Counted from the first letter of the stretch, positions 18,309 through 28,490 are shown. The stretch: 64,000 bases of DNA from Brasilonema sp. CT11 (GCF_017982655.1 NZ_JABXYX010000010.1:52358-116357), one strand, 5' to 3'. The notes: generated by a model from the sequence alone, not told the origin. A program made the numbers and translations.

Positions 18309-18986
18309 AAAAATATATCTGCCAGATCAATACAGTTAATACTGTTTAATGCTTGATAATAGCCATATTTTGTGTTAATTACTGCTATCCACACCGAAAG
18401 ATAGATATAGCATATGCCACTACTAACTGGCGTTTGATTCTTTTAACTGGCGTTTGATTCTTTATTCAAAAAGAAATAATATGCCATAAATAATCAAAAA
18501 ACAAGTTCCAAAAATATTTAGTCTACGGAGAATAATTATAAATAGCTGATAATTATAAAAATTGATATTACAACCTAATCAATCGCTTTTCTGTTCACTC
18601 AACTATTATATAGCAGTCCTATTTCATTTGTGATAAAACAAAGTACATTTGTACATTATTCTTCCCTGTTCCCTATTCCCTGTTAAGCGTTAAGCGTTAA
18701 GCGTTCCCTACCTCAACGAGTAATTTCACAACTCCTGCACGGATTGCTATATAACAATTTTAAATGACTTGTCAGATAATGCTTTTGGCTTCATCTCTCA
18801 TAAATTGTGTTTTTTGGATATTAGTAGTTCATTTGAGAGTTCAATCAGGTAAAAAATAGAAAAAACATCAATTAGCTTTAAAAAAGGAGATTAATCATTT
18901 ATCTTGCTGATTGGGAAAATGTTGAGGTAAGGTACGTGGAACCCTATATTTCACATACCTTGGAAAAAGACGTATAGAGACAAAAA
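18309..18986. other. Repeat-bearing intergenic region
   Basis: About 680 bp without a supported ORF. It contains a tandem pair of AACTGGCGTTTGATTCTTT (18425-18464) and an STRR block with CCCTGTT and AAGCGTT units (about 18663-18712). AT-rich elsewhere. Confidence 0.6.
18663..18712. repeat. Heptameric STRR array
   Basis: TTCCCTGTTCCCTATTCCCT followed by three AAGCGTT units. Same family as the arrays near 8.66, 27.52 and 28.35 kb. Confidence 0.8.
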
Positions 18987-19418
18987 TTAAAACCTGATTC
19001 CCAGTTGACCGTTAATTCCTCGAACAGAGTTGTAACCAACACCAACGAAAACTTTATCGGTAGCGCTTACCTGAACCCCGCCTGAAAAAGCAACACCCTT
19101 ATCTGCTGAATAGTATCCCAGTCCTACATAAGGTGAAATCACAGGCAAACTGATAAATTTTAATATATCTACACCTGTAGAACCGTCAGGACCAAATCCT
19201 AACTCTGCTCCCAAATTCAAAGCCCTTGCACCTACAGAATAGGTAACATCACCATCTTGGCTACCAACTGACACCCAAGGTTGCGGTACTATTTGAGCAT
19301 GAGCACTTTGTGGGGCAAATAAAGTTAACAAACTGAGTGATGCGAACAGTGTTTTTGTCATTAACGCTTTTTTCACGTTCCACTCCTTCACGACTTGTGA
19401 CAATGTAATCTTTTTCAT
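18987..19418 (-). CDS. Small exported protein, possible outer-membrane beta-strand protein
   Basis: 143 residues. An N-terminal signal peptide ends at SAHAQ; the likely functional start may be the internal GTG/ATG near 19373-19361 giving KKALMTKTLFASLSLL. The mature part is Gly/Val/Tyr-rich with short alternating strands (VGLGYYSADKGVAFSGGVQV) and ends in LGIRF, consistent with a small outer-membrane barrel or surface protein. Family not recognised. Confidence 0.6.
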   Translation of the reverse strand: MKKITLSQVVKEWNVKKALMTKTLFASLSLLTLFAPQSAHAQIVPQPWVSVGSQDGDVTYSVGARALNLGAELGFGPDGSTGVDILKFISLPVISPYVGLGYYSADKGVAFSGGVQVSATDKVFVGVGYNSVRGINGQLGIRF

Positions 19419-19687
19419 AGAAATACTACTGAGAAAAACTCTGTACTATAGGCTAATTGCAACAAACTTGACTGCTGCTAAATTCCCAATGAACATCTGC
19501 AGCAGTTGACTTGTCTGGTGCTTACTACTGTTAATTAAAGTTTGTCTAGTATAACTGATGGTGACGAAATGACCCTTACTGAAGTGCCCACTTTAGCAGT
19601 GGGTTGAGTCGATTTTCCAAAAAATTGATACGAAATCGTGATTGGTCTTAATGTTTCTTTCTTTGTGACACAGCACCAAAATGACCT

Positions 19688-19969
19688 ATGAATTACACAG
19701 AAGAACTCAAAAGCTATCTTGATGAACAGGGACGTGTGAAAGAGTGGCCCTCTAAACGCAATAAAGGAAAGTTTCAAAAGTTGGTGTTGGAGTATTTAGC
19801 GTCAAAATTTGAGGTTGGTACCATTTATACAGAAAAAGAGGTGAATGCACTGCTTAATCAACACCACACCTTTGGCGACCCCGCGATGTTGAGACGAGAG
19901 TTATTTGAAAGCGGGTTAATTGACAGAAAGCGGGATGGTTCCGCTTACTGGCGCAATCTTCAAAATTGA
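19688..19969 (+). CDS. DUF2087 domain protein
   Basis: 93 residues, almost entirely the DUF2087 domain: [50 protein letters not shown] and DGSAYWR. In other bacteria this domain is often the C-terminal part of ArsR-type regulators; here it stands alone, so DNA binding is uncertain. The stop overlaps the end of the convergent mmsA gene by 10 bp. The ATG at 19688 gives the full domain. Confidence 0.85.
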   Translation: MNYTEELKSYLDEQGRVKEWPSKRNKGKFQKLVLEYLASKFEVGTIYTEKEVNALLNQHHTFGDPAMLRRELFESGLIDRKRDGSAYWRNLQN

Positions 19970-21438
19970 CGCGACCAATCCTTAGGCCAACGTTCCACGA
20001 CGACTTTGGTTTGGGTAAAAAATTCTACAGCATGATTGCTTTGACCGTGTAAATCACCAAAAAAGCTTTCTTTCCAACCACTGAACGGGAAAAACGCCAT
20101 TGGTGCGGCAACTCCTATGTTAATACCAATATTACCAGCTTCTGCTTCATAACGGAACTTCCGCGCAGCTGCACCACTGGTAGTGAACAAACAAGCCATG
20201 TTGCCATATTGACCGCTGTTGATCAGGGCGATCGCCTCCTCAATAGTCTCCAAATGTATCAAACTCAGCACTGGACCAAAAATTTCCGTCCGGGCAATTT
20301 CGCCTGCTGGATCAACGTTTTGCAGAATCGTGGGACGTATAAAATTACCATTTTCATAACCAGATATATTCGGATCTCGTCCATCCACTAACACCGTCGC
20401 CCCTTCATCTGCCCCCTTTTGAATCAAATCCTCAATTCGTGTCTTACTTTGGGTTGTAATCACTGGTCCCATTTCTACGCCTGATTCTAAACCATTACCG
20501 ACAACTCGTTTTTTAGCAGTCTCGGCTATTGCTTCTGTAAACGTGTGACGCGTTTGTCCCACAGTCACTGCTATTGAAGCAGCAAGACAACGTTGTCCTG
20601 CACAACCAAAAGCACTGTCAGCAGCAATGCGTGTTGTCATCTCTAAATCTGCATCTGGTAAAACAATCAGGGGATTTTTTGCACCACCTTGGCATTGGAC
20701 ACGTTTGCCATTTGCCGCCGCCCTACTATATATATATTTAGCGACAGGTGTAGAACCAACAAAGCTTATTGCTCGAATTTTAGGATGATCCAAAATTGCA
20801 TCTACAGCTTCTTTGGCACCATTTACCAAGTTGACGATACCCTTGGGCAATCCTGTTTTTTCTAACAACTGGAAGATTTTTTGCATTGTTAGCGGTACCT
20901 TCTCCGACGGCTTGACAATGTAGGTGTTACCGCAGGCTAGGGCATAAGGCATGAACCAAAAGGGAATCATCCCCGGAAAATTAAATGGGGCAATGACTGC
21001 AGCAACTCCCAAAGGTTGGCGAATCATCATTTCATCGATACCTCTGGCAATGTCTTCTAGGTTCGTACCCTGCATCATCATAGGGATACCACAAGCAACT
21101 TCTACATTTTCAATAGCACGCTGCATCTCGCCTTGGGACTCTGCCAACGTTTTACCGCATTCTAATGTAATTGTATGAGCCAAGTCTTCTAAATTCTCTT
21201 CTAGCAGATTCTTAAGTTTAAATAAGTACTGCACTCGTTCTGTGGGTGGAGTGCGTCGCCAACTCACGAAAGCCTCTGCTGCTGCTTCTACCGCTTCGTT
21301 TACCTCACAAGCAGGTGACAAAGGCACTTTAACCAGTATCTCTGCTGTTGCTGGGTTGAGGACATCCAAGTATTCCATAGTACTAGATGTACACCACTGA
21401 CCATTAATGTAGTTGGGTAATGTCATCACTTTTTCCAT
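19960..21438 (-). CDS. mmsA: CoA-acylating methylmalonate-semialdehyde dehydrogenase
   Basis: 492 residues. An aldehyde dehydrogenase of the MMSDH type: INGQW near the N-terminus, [19 protein letters not shown] (cofactor side), [18 protein letters not shown], and [11 protein letters not shown] with the catalytic Cys. It converts malonate or methylmalonate semialdehyde to acetyl- or propionyl-CoA in valine, inositol or beta-alanine breakdown. No other catabolic gene of these routes is adjacent. A second possible start lies five codons downstream. Confidence 0.9.
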   Translation of the reverse strand: MEKVMTLPNYINGQWCTSSTMEYLDVLNPATAEILVKVPLSPACEVNEAVEAAAEAFVSWRRTPPTERVQYLFKLKNLLEENLEDLAHTITLECGKTLAESQGEMQRAIENVEVACGIPMMMQGTNLEDIARGIDEMMIRQPLGVAAVIAPFNFPGMIPFWFMPYALACGNTYIVKPSEKVPLTMQKIFQLLEKTGLPKGIVNLVNGAKEAVDAILDHPKIRAISFVGSTPVAKYIYSRAAANGKRVQCQGGAKNPLIVLPDADLEMTTRIAADSAFGCAGQRCLAASIAVTVGQTRHTFTEAIAETAKKRVVGNGLESGVEMGPVITTQSKTRIEDLIQKGADEGATVLVDGRDPNISGYENGNFIRPTILQNVDPAGEIARTEIFGPVLSLIHLETIEEAIALINSGQYGNMACLFTTSGAAARKFRYEAEAGNIGINIGVAAPMAFFPFSGWKESFFGDLHGQSNHAVEFFTQTKVVVERWPKDWSRQF

Positions 21439-21533
21439 CAGTTAATTATTAAATCTGCACAGTTCAAATCTTGCACCTCACCCATAGTACGCCTTGTAAC
21501 TTTAGTTCAGGGATGAAATACGACACGGCGAAT

Positions 21534-21668
21534 TTATTCGCTATCAATTAATGAACGAATAAACTCTCTAACAACGTCTGACTGGGTACGCTTTTTCTTC
21601 TTGCAATATCTGAGAAATTTTTCATACTCTTCCTCAGAAATTCTAATGTGTAATTGTTTTTCTGGCAT
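21534..21668 (-). CDS. Ribbon-helix-helix (CopG/Arc-like) small protein, copy 1
   Basis: 44 residues from the ATG at 21668 (KQLHIRISEEEYEKFLRYC...RTQSDVVREFIRSL). The beta-strand followed by two helices matches a ribbon-helix-helix DNA-binding fold. A longer start at 21719 is unlikely because the added residues look non-coding. It is related to the protein at 29032-29181 (shared RTQSDV and RSL). Probably a repressor linked to a transposon scar or an antitoxin whose partner is lost (inference). Confidence 0.65.
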   Translation of the reverse strand: MPEKQLHIRISEEEYEKFLRYCKKKKRTQSDVVREFIRSLIDSE

Positions 21669-21697
21669 TTTGTAGACCAATGTGGTATACGGATTAT

Positions 21698-22080
21698 ATG
21701 TCGAAATCGCGAAAGGCACGCTCGGTAACCACGCAGAAAAAGTCTCGCAGTAGGCAAGTATTGGAGATTGATACGCAAACCGTGGTTAATAGGGGCGTCC
21801 GGGAATTGTCTTGGTTGTAGAACCAATATCGAACGGTTGACCCTTCGACTTCGCTCAGGGTCAAAGCTGAGCGGAGCCGAAGCTTTGATATTGAGTAAGC
21901 CGTCCTTGAGGTTCAAGGACTAGTGTTGTAAACCTGAACAGGAACCAACCGCTAGTTTCGTGAGCGCACTACAAATCTACGCTCTAGAAGTTTGTGGCGA
22001 AAGCCTACGGCTTCTAGCCGGAGGTAAGCTTACAAGATAATTTTGTTTGGAACTGTGGTGTCTTCCATTTAAAATCGCCA
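21698..22080. other. Possible mobile-element scar next to the RHH gene
   Basis: About 380 bp without a firm gene. A 40-residue basic ORF (ATG 21698 to TAG 21820, divergent from the RHH gene) is readable but of low confidence. Beyond it is a hairpin-forming CTTCGACTTCGCTCAG-type segment near 21843-21885, a unit also found at about 55908-55924. By position and composition it may be the end of a deleted insertion sequence. Confidence 0.3.
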
Positions 22081-22124
22081 CCAGACGCATTCTACTTGGA
22101 AATTGGCGGAAATTGGCGCTCAAG

Positions 22125-22499
22125 TTAAAGCGTTTCTAAATAACTCAACAAATCTGCCATTTCTTGAGGCTTGGGTTGAAATTTCGGCATGGGTGGGGTT
22201 TCACCACTAGTGACTTGATGAATCAAACCATATGGGGATTTGCGGTTTGAGACTCCTTGTAAACTAGGACCAACGCGCCCATCTGCTTCCCAGCCATGAC
22301 AGCCGGCACAATTGATTTGAAAGATGGCGTGTCCGAGTGCTAGGTCCCCTTTGAGCGATAGAACGCTTTTGACGTATGGATCGGCAGTTCTCATAATCCG
22401 AACAGCAAAAATGCTCACAAGGACTACTAGCAGAATCGCCAGCGCCGTTAATATGATTCGCCAAATCAAAGTTTCAGTTTTGGTAATCTGGTTATCCAA
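22125..22499 (-). CDS. cytM: Membrane-anchored c-type cytochrome, cytochrome cM-like
   Basis: 124 residues. One N-terminal membrane helix (about 10-36) followed by a single class I cytochrome c domain. The haem-binding motif is CAGCH at residues 64-68, and Met104 in PPMPKF is the likely sixth ligand. Length and single-helix anchor fit cyanobacterial cytochrome cM, a low-abundance thylakoid/plasma-membrane protein implicated in respiratory versus photosynthetic electron flow. It is divergent from petG, about 350 bp away. Confidence 0.8.
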   Translation of the reverse strand: MDNQITKTETLIWRIILTALAILLVVLVSIFAVRIMRTADPYVKSVLSLKGDLALGHAIFQINCAGCHGWEADGRVGPSLQGVSNRKSPYGLIHQVTSGETPPMPKFQPKPQEMADLLSYLETL

Positions 22500-22850
22500 A
22501 TGTTTACTTTTTAAGTCAAAGTGTACAAAAAGTTTTCATTTCATACACATAGCTTAAAAGTTCTTGATGGTGTCTGCAAGCACAAATGTTTTTTTGCTAA
22601 CTCAGCAGGGGGATGAACCAGGGAAGGAAGGAAAAAAGAAGCGGCTATTTGCTGCCTTCGGTGAGTAGTGACAAAGCTGCTTTGACGGCATTTCCAGTTC
22701 TACCTGGAAACGATATTTGAAAAGGGTTTTGGCTTAAGTTGAGGTGTGCACCACGCCTGAGTTCTACTTTGCAAGAAGCAATTATGCCAAATTTGGTAGA
22801 ATCAATGATGGGAAGAAAATATTGAACAGTAGCACAAAAGGAGATTTAAC
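22500..22850. other. Divergent leader region of cytM and petG
   Basis: No ORF longer than a few codons looks real. It carries the petG leader and presumably both promoters. No riboswitch or regulatory motif recognised. Confidence 0.4.
22838..22844 (+). promoter_or_regulatory. Strong ribosome-binding site of petG
   Basis: AAGGAGA lies 6 nt before the GTG at 22851. It supports the GTG as the true start of petG. Confidence 0.75.
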
Positions 22851-22964
22851 GTGGTTGAACCCTTGCTTGACGGCATTGTACTGGGTCTAATCTTTGTAAC
22901 CTTGGCTGGGTTGTTTTACAAAGCTTACGAGCAATACAAGCGTGGTAATCAACTCGGTTTATAA
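22851..22964 (+). CDS. petG: Cytochrome b6-f complex subunit PetG
   Basis: A 37-residue single-helix thylakoid membrane protein of the cytochrome b6f complex. The sequence begins [13 protein letters not shown] after the GTG start and ends in the polar YKRGNQLGL tail, matching PetG. It is too short for typical ORF cut-offs. It appears to be monocistronic; the next gene (rsmD) is on the other strand. Confidence 0.95.
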   Translation: MVEPLLDGIVLGLIFVTLAGLFYKAYEQYKRGNQLGL

Positions 22965-23107
22965 AGTCATCCGAACCGAGGACACAGGGATATAGCACCT
23001 TCTGTTGGAGGTAGGGGAGATTAAAAGAAATTCTAAATTTTGAATTTTGTTAGCGAAGCGGTGCGCAGCACATTTTGAATTTTGAATTGATTTATCTCCT
23101 TGTCCCC

Positions 23108-23653
23108 TCAATCCACTACCCTATAAAAGGTCAAAGCCGTGTTTCCGTAAACTTTTTCACGGCAAATTTCCCAGTTCGGAATGACTAAAGGATTCCAATC
23201 TTGAGGATTATGTTCGATCGCTATTTCACCATTAGCATCTAGAAGCCCAGACTGAGCGATCGCCTCCATAACTGGCTGGTATAACTCACTTGCATACGGC
23301 GGATCGAAGTAAATTCTGTCAAATTGCTGTCCTGATAATTTTGGCAAAAGCTGTACAACCTCTCCCCGCATTACCTGAAATTTCTGTTCAGCACTCACTA
23401 AGTCTTGCCAATTCTGTTGGATTATAGCACAAGCACGATGGGATTTATCAATTCCTACAACTCGGCTGGCTCCTCTACACAAAGCCTCCGCGCCCATTGA
23501 ACCAGTTCCAGCACACACATCCAGCCAACGACAACCTTCTATTGTTCCCTGCCAAATATTAAAAACGGCTTCGCGTACCCGCGCACTGGTGGGTCTGGTT
23601 TCTTTTCCTGGTAAAGTTTTTAATGGTCGGTTTCCGTAAATTCTTAAACTCAT
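23108..23653 (-). CDS. rsmD: 16S rRNA (guanine(966)-N(2))-methyltransferase
   Basis: 181 residues. A SAM methyltransferase with LDVCAGTGSMGAEAL (cofactor loop) and the catalytic DPPY motif in RIYFDPPYAS. The N-terminal RPTSARVREAVFNIW is typical of RsmD. It methylates G966 of 16S rRNA on the 30S subunit. Upstream lies a short ATTAGTC heptamer run (23651-23675). Confidence 0.92.
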   Translation of the reverse strand: MSLRIYGNRPLKTLPGKETRPTSARVREAVFNIWQGTIEGCRWLDVCAGTGSMGAEALCRGASRVVGIDKSHRACAIIQQNWQDLVSAEQKFQVMRGEVVQLLPKLSGQQFDRIYFDPPYASELYQPVMEAIAQSGLLDANGEIAIEHNPQDWNPLVIPNWEICREKVYGNTALTFYRVVD

Positions 23654-23831
23654 TAGTCATTAGTCATTAGTTAGCAACCTTTTTTATAGGGTAAGCATTA
23701 CCCACCAGTCACTTATCGCGGTAGGCAATGCCCATCGTGTATTCAAGTTACAAATTTTAACAATCAATTCTTAACAAACCTTTTGACTACGAACAAGAAA
23801 CAATGGACTATAAACTCAAGCACAATTGTAT

Positions 23832-24467
23832 TTAGGCAGCAACTTGTGTCCAAACTTGGGAGACAAAATTAGACAGAATTTGCAGCCCAATATTGGAAGA
23901 TTTTTCGGGGTGAAACTGAACAGCCATTAAGTTATCGCGGGCGATCGCAGCTGTTACCGTTTGATGTCCGTGAGTGATAGTTGCTGCACAGACTTGCGGA
24001 TCTTGTGGTTCAACATAATAGGAATGAACAAAATATACCCAAGGTAAAGAGGGTAGATACTCCCACAAATGACTTTTTGGTTGAGTCAGTTCGAGTTGAT
24101 TCCAACCCATATGAGGAATAGCAATTCCTGGTTCTCTACGAAATCGCCTGACTCTTCCTTTAATAATTCCGAGTCCTGATTCAGTCCCTTCTGCGCTTGA
24201 TTCAAAAAGAATTTGCAGTCCTAAACAAATTCCTAAAAAGGGTTTACCGGATGCGATCGCTTCTTTTATTGGTTTTTCTAAACCACGCGATCGCAGCTGT
24301 TGGACTGCTGGATCGAATGCACCGACTCCTGGCAAAACGATCGCATCTGCCTTTTCTAATTCTTTTGGAGAATCAGTAATCTTGGGAGTTGCTCCAGCTT
24401 TTTCTAGTCCTTTACAGACAGAGTGCAAATTTCCCATGTCGTAATCTACAACTGCAATCAACGTCAT
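23832..24467 (-). CDS. hisH: Imidazole glycerol phosphate synthase, glutaminase subunit
   Basis: 211 residues. A class I glutamine amidotransferase: LPGVGAFDPAV, nucleophile Cys in FLGICLGLQILF, and the His-Glu pair in VQFHPEKS. It supplies ammonia to HisF in histidine synthesis. HisF is not in the window, as is common in cyanobacteria where his genes are scattered. ATG at 24467. Confidence 0.95.
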   Translation of the reverse strand: MTLIAVVDYDMGNLHSVCKGLEKAGATPKITDSPKELEKADAIVLPGVGAFDPAVQQLRSRGLEKPIKEAIASGKPFLGICLGLQILFESSAEGTESGLGIIKGRVRRFRREPGIAIPHMGWNQLELTQPKSHLWEYLPSLPWVYFVHSYYVEPQDPQVCAATITHGHQTVTAAIARDNLMAVQFHPEKSSNIGLQILSNFVSQVWTQVAA

Positions 24468-24526
24468 TTACTCGCTCCCTGTTAACTATATTATGGAGAG
24501 TATCTCTATTTTAAATAATATTTCTT

Positions 24527-25039
24527 ATGAAGAAAAGCATTCTATTAACATCTTTTGACACTTGGCTAAGCGAACAAAAATCAAATTCTTCTGATGATTT
24601 GTTGGTAGAAGTTTCCCGACTTCACTCGTTACCTTATCATTTAACCTTCTTGCGACAGTTGAGAGTGGATGTGCAGCTTGCCAGTTTTCGGGTTATAGAA
24701 AAAATCCACCAACTGCAACCAGACTGCATCATTTGCTGTGGGATGGCGCGAAGACGAACGCTATTAAGTGTGGAAGTTGGTGCTAGTTGTGGGGAAATTG
24801 TGTTGCAGACAACAGTTGATTTAGAAAAGTTAGTGGCGGGGGCAAGGGCAGTTGAGATTAGTCACGACTGCGGTAAATTTGTTTGCGAAGGACTTTACTA
24901 TTCTGTTTTAGATGAACTGCGCCAACGCCAACTCACAACCCCTTGCATTTTTGTCCACGTTCCTATTTTGACTGAAGAAAATCTCCCCTTAATTCTTGAT
25001 GATTTTTTATTGATTATTCACAGGCTGGCACTTTGGTAA
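24527..25039 (+). CDS. Peptidase C15 (pyroglutamyl peptidase)-like protein
   Basis: 170 residues, shorter than typical pyroglutamyl peptidase I (about 210). It keeps the family layout: ILLTSFDTW (normally a TGFEPFG motif), PDCIICCGMARRR, an internal Glu in LLSVEVG, the catalytic-Cys helix DCGKFVCEGLYY, and His in IFVHVP. The loss of the canonical N-terminal Pro-Phe-Gly motif means activity on pyroglutamyl peptides is uncertain. It is followed by the DUF3370 gene on the same strand. Confidence 0.7.
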   Translation: MKKSILLTSFDTWLSEQKSNSSDDLLVEVSRLHSLPYHLTFLRQLRVDVQLASFRVIEKIHQLQPDCIICCGMARRRTLLSVEVGASCGEIVLQTTVDLEKLVAGARAVEISHDCGKFVCEGLYYSVLDELRQRQLTTPCIFVHVPILTEENLPLILDDFLLIIHRLALW

Positions 25040-25079
25040 ATCTACTTGCGTCTGTTTGAACAAAAAAATATGTATACAG

Positions 25080-26468
25080 ATGTTTCCATTCTTACTAATT
25101 TTTCCGATCGCTCAAATCACTCCTTCTGCAGCACCGCCGCCTGAAGAAATTGTCCAACAGCAACAGGTACGCCCTTTACTTGGGACTGTGGATAGCATCC
25201 CAGTGTTTAACAGCAATAGTCCTGAAAAAGTTCTCAAGGAAGGAATTTTGCTTTCCACCTTTCCAGCGTCAGGCAAAAAAGTCCCAACCGCACACTTGAA
25301 TTTTCCTTTTAAAGGACGATTTGATGTTTTCGCTCACCATGTTGCCCAAGCACCTACACCAGAAGACTCGCGGACGCTTTATCTGGGGATAATCCTGCAT
25401 AACCCAGGAAAACAACCAGTGACAGTGAATATCTTGCAGGCGGCGAGTTATTTAAGCCAACCAGATGCACCATTTATAGAGTTGCCATCTAGGAGTGAGA
25501 ATATTTTAGGTACAATTTTTGCAGGACCAGGCGATCGCGTGGTAAATGATGTTCTGCGAGGACAACGACAAGATACCTTTCCTCCTCAAATTATCATTCC
25601 ACCAGGTGAAAGCCGGATGTTGTTGAATGCACCCATTCCTGTCAGTGGATTGACACCACCTTTAAATGGTCGGTCTACACTCATGCGACTGTGGAGTAAT
25701 GACACAGTGTATGCAGCCAGCCTAGCAATGTTTGCACCAAAAAATCCTGATCATACTGAGCGTGCGCCTACTTTAGAAGAATGGCAAAATTTGCTCAATA
25801 ATGGTGATTTATCCGGACCACGCGATAAAACACCAACCCCTCTCGAACAGACTAACAAACCAATAATATATGGTCGCGTTGCCGGAGTCACACAGGGATC
25901 TGAATGGAAAGCCTTACTCATAGATGATCCAAAAGCTCAGCATTTAACCATACCCACTTCCGGACAAGCCTTTTCCTACCCTCTGGGTGCCCTAGATCGC
26001 GGTACATTAGGAACGAGTCAAATACAAAGTGCACCGATGATGGTGCGCTATCCTGACACAGCATATCGTGCTCATGGAAACTACGCTTTACAATACAGTT
26101 TAACGCTACCATTGTATAACAATACACAAAAACTGCAAACAGTTATTGTGTCAATGCAGACACCAATAAAAGAAGACAAATTAATCAAATCGGGATTGCG
26201 CTTTTTAAATCCACCAGGACAGCAAGTATTATTCCGGGGTTCTGTCAGAGTACGTTACAAAGATGATCAGGGTTTACCGCAAACACAGTACTTGCATTTA
26301 GTGCAAAAACAAGGACAACAAGGAGAACCATTAGTAGTACTCAATATGAAATCAGGCGAAAAAAGACTTGTAGAAGTTGACTTCCTCTATCCGCCAGACG
26401 CCACCCCGCCGCAGGTGCTGACAGTGCAAACTTTGGATAACGCTAGTTCAACGAGCTCTGTGAAATAA
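25080..26468 (+). CDS. DUF3370 exported protein
   Basis: About 462 residues from the ATG at 25080; a TTG at 25056 is also possible. A short signal peptide (FPFLLIFPIAQITPSAA) precedes a Pro-rich start. The body resembles cyanobacterial DUF3370: VRPLLGTVDSIPVFNSNSP, YLGIILHNPGKQPVTVNILQ and IIPPGESRMLLNAPIPV. The mixed beta-rich sequence suggests a periplasmic or surface protein. Function unknown. It probably shares a transcript with the C15-like gene upstream. Confidence 0.8.
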   Translation: MFPFLLIFPIAQITPSAAPPPEEIVQQQQVRPLLGTVDSIPVFNSNSPEKVLKEGILLSTFPASGKKVPTAHLNFPFKGRFDVFAHHVAQAPTPEDSRTLYLGIILHNPGKQPVTVNILQAASYLSQPDAPFIELPSRSENILGTIFAGPGDRVVNDVLRGQRQDTFPPQIIIPPGESRMLLNAPIPVSGLTPPLNGRSTLMRLWSNDTVYAASLAMFAPKNPDHTERAPTLEEWQNLLNNGDLSGPRDKTPTPLEQTNKPIIYGRVAGVTQGSEWKALLIDDPKAQHLTIPTSGQAFSYPLGALDRGTLGTSQIQSAPMMVRYPDTAYRAHGNYALQYSLTLPLYNNTQKLQTVIVSMQTPIKEDKLIKSGLRFLNPPGQQVLFRGSVRVRYKDDQGLPQTQYLHLVQKQGQQGEPLVVLNMKSGEKRLVEVDFLYPPDATPPQVLTVQTLDNASSTSSVK

Positions 26469-26517
26469 CTACCACTATTCTTATTTTATGAAGAATAGAC
26501 CACAAATCGTAGGGGAG

Positions 26518-26650
26518 CCAGTGCGTTGGAGAGCCAGCGCACTGGCTCCCCTCCGTAGGCGTCTGGCGTCCGGGTTTCCCGGCTTGTAAGCGCAAGGCGC
26601 ACGCTACGCGAACGCGCAGCGTCTCCGCAGGAGTTAGCATCTGGCGTTGG
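26518..26650. repeat. Dispersed GC-rich repeat with GCGTAGCG palindromes
   Basis: The segment has AGTGCGTTGGAGAGCCAG, then GTAGGCGTCTGGCGTCCGGG and ACGCTACGCGAACGCGCAGC. Relatives lie at about 36928-36990 and 42499-42600. No coding potential is supported. Confidence 0.75.
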
Positions 26651-26735
26651 GCATTGCTCAGAAAGCCATCTAATGGATATTTGAGATATTAGTGAGCAAT
26701 GCCCACCTTACAGAAAACCACTATAAATACATCCC

Positions 26736-27437
26736 ATGAACAAACGGCGAGATAATGTCCCCTTTGATTCTTACTACTTTGAGAAACAAGCATCGCTAGA
26801 TGTGACCTTTTCACTCAGCAACACGTTCCGCCACATCTACCAAACTAATCATTGGTGTGGACTCGATTCAGTTTCAGGGGAGGGCGCAAGTAGCAGCCAA
26901 ACACAGCAGATAGAAGCTAAACTTCCAGCACTACTTAAGACATTACAGGTGGATGTACTCCTCGATCTACCGTGCGGAGACTTCAGTTGGATGCAGTTGA
27001 TTGACTTACCTGTTTCACATTACATCGGTGCAGATATTGTGTCCGAACTTATCCTAGAGAATCAGAAGCGGTACGGAAGCCATAATCATCAGTTTATGAC
27101 ACTGGATTTGACAAGCGAACCTCTACCAACAGCAAATCTATTGTTATGCCGAGACTGCTTTGTGCATCTTTCGTTTGGAGACATTTTCTCTGCTCTCAAT
27201 AACATGAAAAGGAGCCAGATTACTTACCTACTGACGACTACTTTCCCTAATTGTGAGGAGAACGAAGATATTACCACAGGTGACTGGCGTTTACTAAATT
27301 TAGAAAAACCCCCTTTTTCTTTTCCGACACCACTACAGCTGATCAATGAGCAATGTAGTGAGGGAGGTGGTATTTTTCGAGATAAGAGTTTAGGATTATG
27401 GCTTTTACAAGATATTCGCTTGGTGAAGGAACTCTAA
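26736..27437 (+). CDS. Class I SAM-dependent methyltransferase
   Basis: 233 residues. The cofactor-binding motif VLLDLPCGDFSWM (about residue 70-82) and YIGADIVSELI (motif II) place it in the class I methyltransferases. The N-terminus has TFRHIYQTNHWCG, a conserved feature of a group of small uncharacterised cyanobacterial and proteobacterial methyltransferases that I recall. The substrate is not predictable. It is flanked by repeats on both sides, and no partner gene is adjacent. Confidence 0.75.
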   Translation: MNKRRDNVPFDSYYFEKQASLDVTFSLSNTFRHIYQTNHWCGLDSVSGEGASSSQTQQIEAKLPALLKTLQVDVLLDLPCGDFSWMQLIDLPVSHYIGADIVSELILENQKRYGSHNHQFMTLDLTSEPLPTANLLLCRDCFVHLSFGDIFSALNNMKRSQITYLLTTTFPNCEENEDITTGDWRLLNLEKPPFSFPTPLQLINEQCSEGGGIFRDKSLGLWLLQDIRLVKEL

Positions 27438-28490
27438 AACTCGCCCTACTTAATTAATAATAGACCTCTTGCAAAAGTGAGATTTTACGAGGTTCTGTTA
27501 AGAGTTAAGCGTTCAGAATTCCCTGTTCCCTGTTAAGCGTTCCCTGTTCCCTGTTCCCTACTGAAGTGACTAAGAAAACAATGGTAGAGAAAATCAATAA
27601 ATAGCTTTACTCGTGAAGAAAAAATCCTACGCTTTCTAAGCGTGGGATTATCAGTCTGACCTTTCGTTTACTACAACTCGGACCTTGACAACAACATCAT
27701 CATTCACTTTGACATAGACCTTTACCACTAATCCAAATGTGGAGTTGACTTTGACTAAAACATTAACCTTGACCACAATTAGTAAGGAACCCCGGTAGTT
27801 AACCGGGGAAAAAGGGGTTTTGTCGTGTACTTTGAGTCTTTTGTGCAAGACCGCATTAATTAATAAGATAAGCTTGTTTCAACTTGATTAGTTGCCAAAT
27901 TGCCAAATGAATTAGGTAACAATAGACAAAATAAAACCCCAGGTTTATGACCTGGGGGACGGTGTTTCAACCACGATGTGCATGACGGCTTATTGCCCTA
28001 ATCTATCTTTTCATGCTTTAGAAAAGTAGCCAAAATGCCAATAAAAGTTAATACAGATCGCTAGTAAGTTCAAAATAATGACTTCAGCTTTTAGTCCATT
28101 TTAATGGACTTGGGCTATGCAGCCCCGGACTTAAAGTCCTAGGCGGATGAGAACGGAGTCAAATAACATGTAATAAGTTTGACATTTGTTTTCCCAGGTG
28201 CAAGATGTAAGCAAAGGGAGCCGCTACGCGATCGCCCTAGGCAAATGAGCGATCGCTCCTGCTTGAGATGAAAGTGCGTAAGCATTACTTCTTTGATATA
28301 GGACTCCTATTTGATTTTTGAAAAAAACTCAGTATATCTTTATTGCTTTTTCCCTGTTCCCTGTTAAGCGTTCCCTGTTCCCTGCCCTGACGAGTTGTTC
28401 AGAAATTAAACCGGATTCCTATAGAACGTTCTTATGGTCAAACATGGTTGTTGATTTGGCTAAACTGTTTTTAGAGACGGGAGTTAAACC
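27438..28490. other. Long repeat-rich intergenic region with several hairpins
   Basis: About 1050 bp. It contains a TAATAGACCTCTTGCAAAAG segment that looks like an isolated IS end (27462-27480) and two STRR blocks (about 27505-27560 and 28350-28385). Hairpins occur at 27627-27652 (AATCCTACGCTT and near-complement), 27789-27807 (CCCCGGT/ACCGGGG), 27935-27955 (CCCCAGGT/ACCTGGGG) and around 28093-28135 (AGTCCA/TGGACT and GGACT/AGTCC). Between the first two, the minus strand has a Val-Lys-rich pattern from repeated GTCAAGGT-like words that I do not accept as a gene. It is best read as overlapping remnants of small mobile elements. Confidence 0.5.
27505..27560. repeat. Heptameric STRR array
   Basis: Repeats of CCCTGTT and AAGCGTT: CCCTGTTCCCTGTTAAGCGT followed by more CCCTGTT. 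A second small array of the same type is at about 28350-28385. Confidence 0.8.

Noticed and set aside
18309..18986. Missing gene between the WD40 gene and the small exported protein
   Set aside because: No frame longer than about 40 codons with a plausible start; the region is AT-rich and repetitive.
27651..27848. Minus-strand 65-codon frame with a VKVN-type repeat
   Set aside because: Composition is dominated by the periodic DNA word, there is no ribosome site, and it runs into a hairpin. Treated as repeat DNA.
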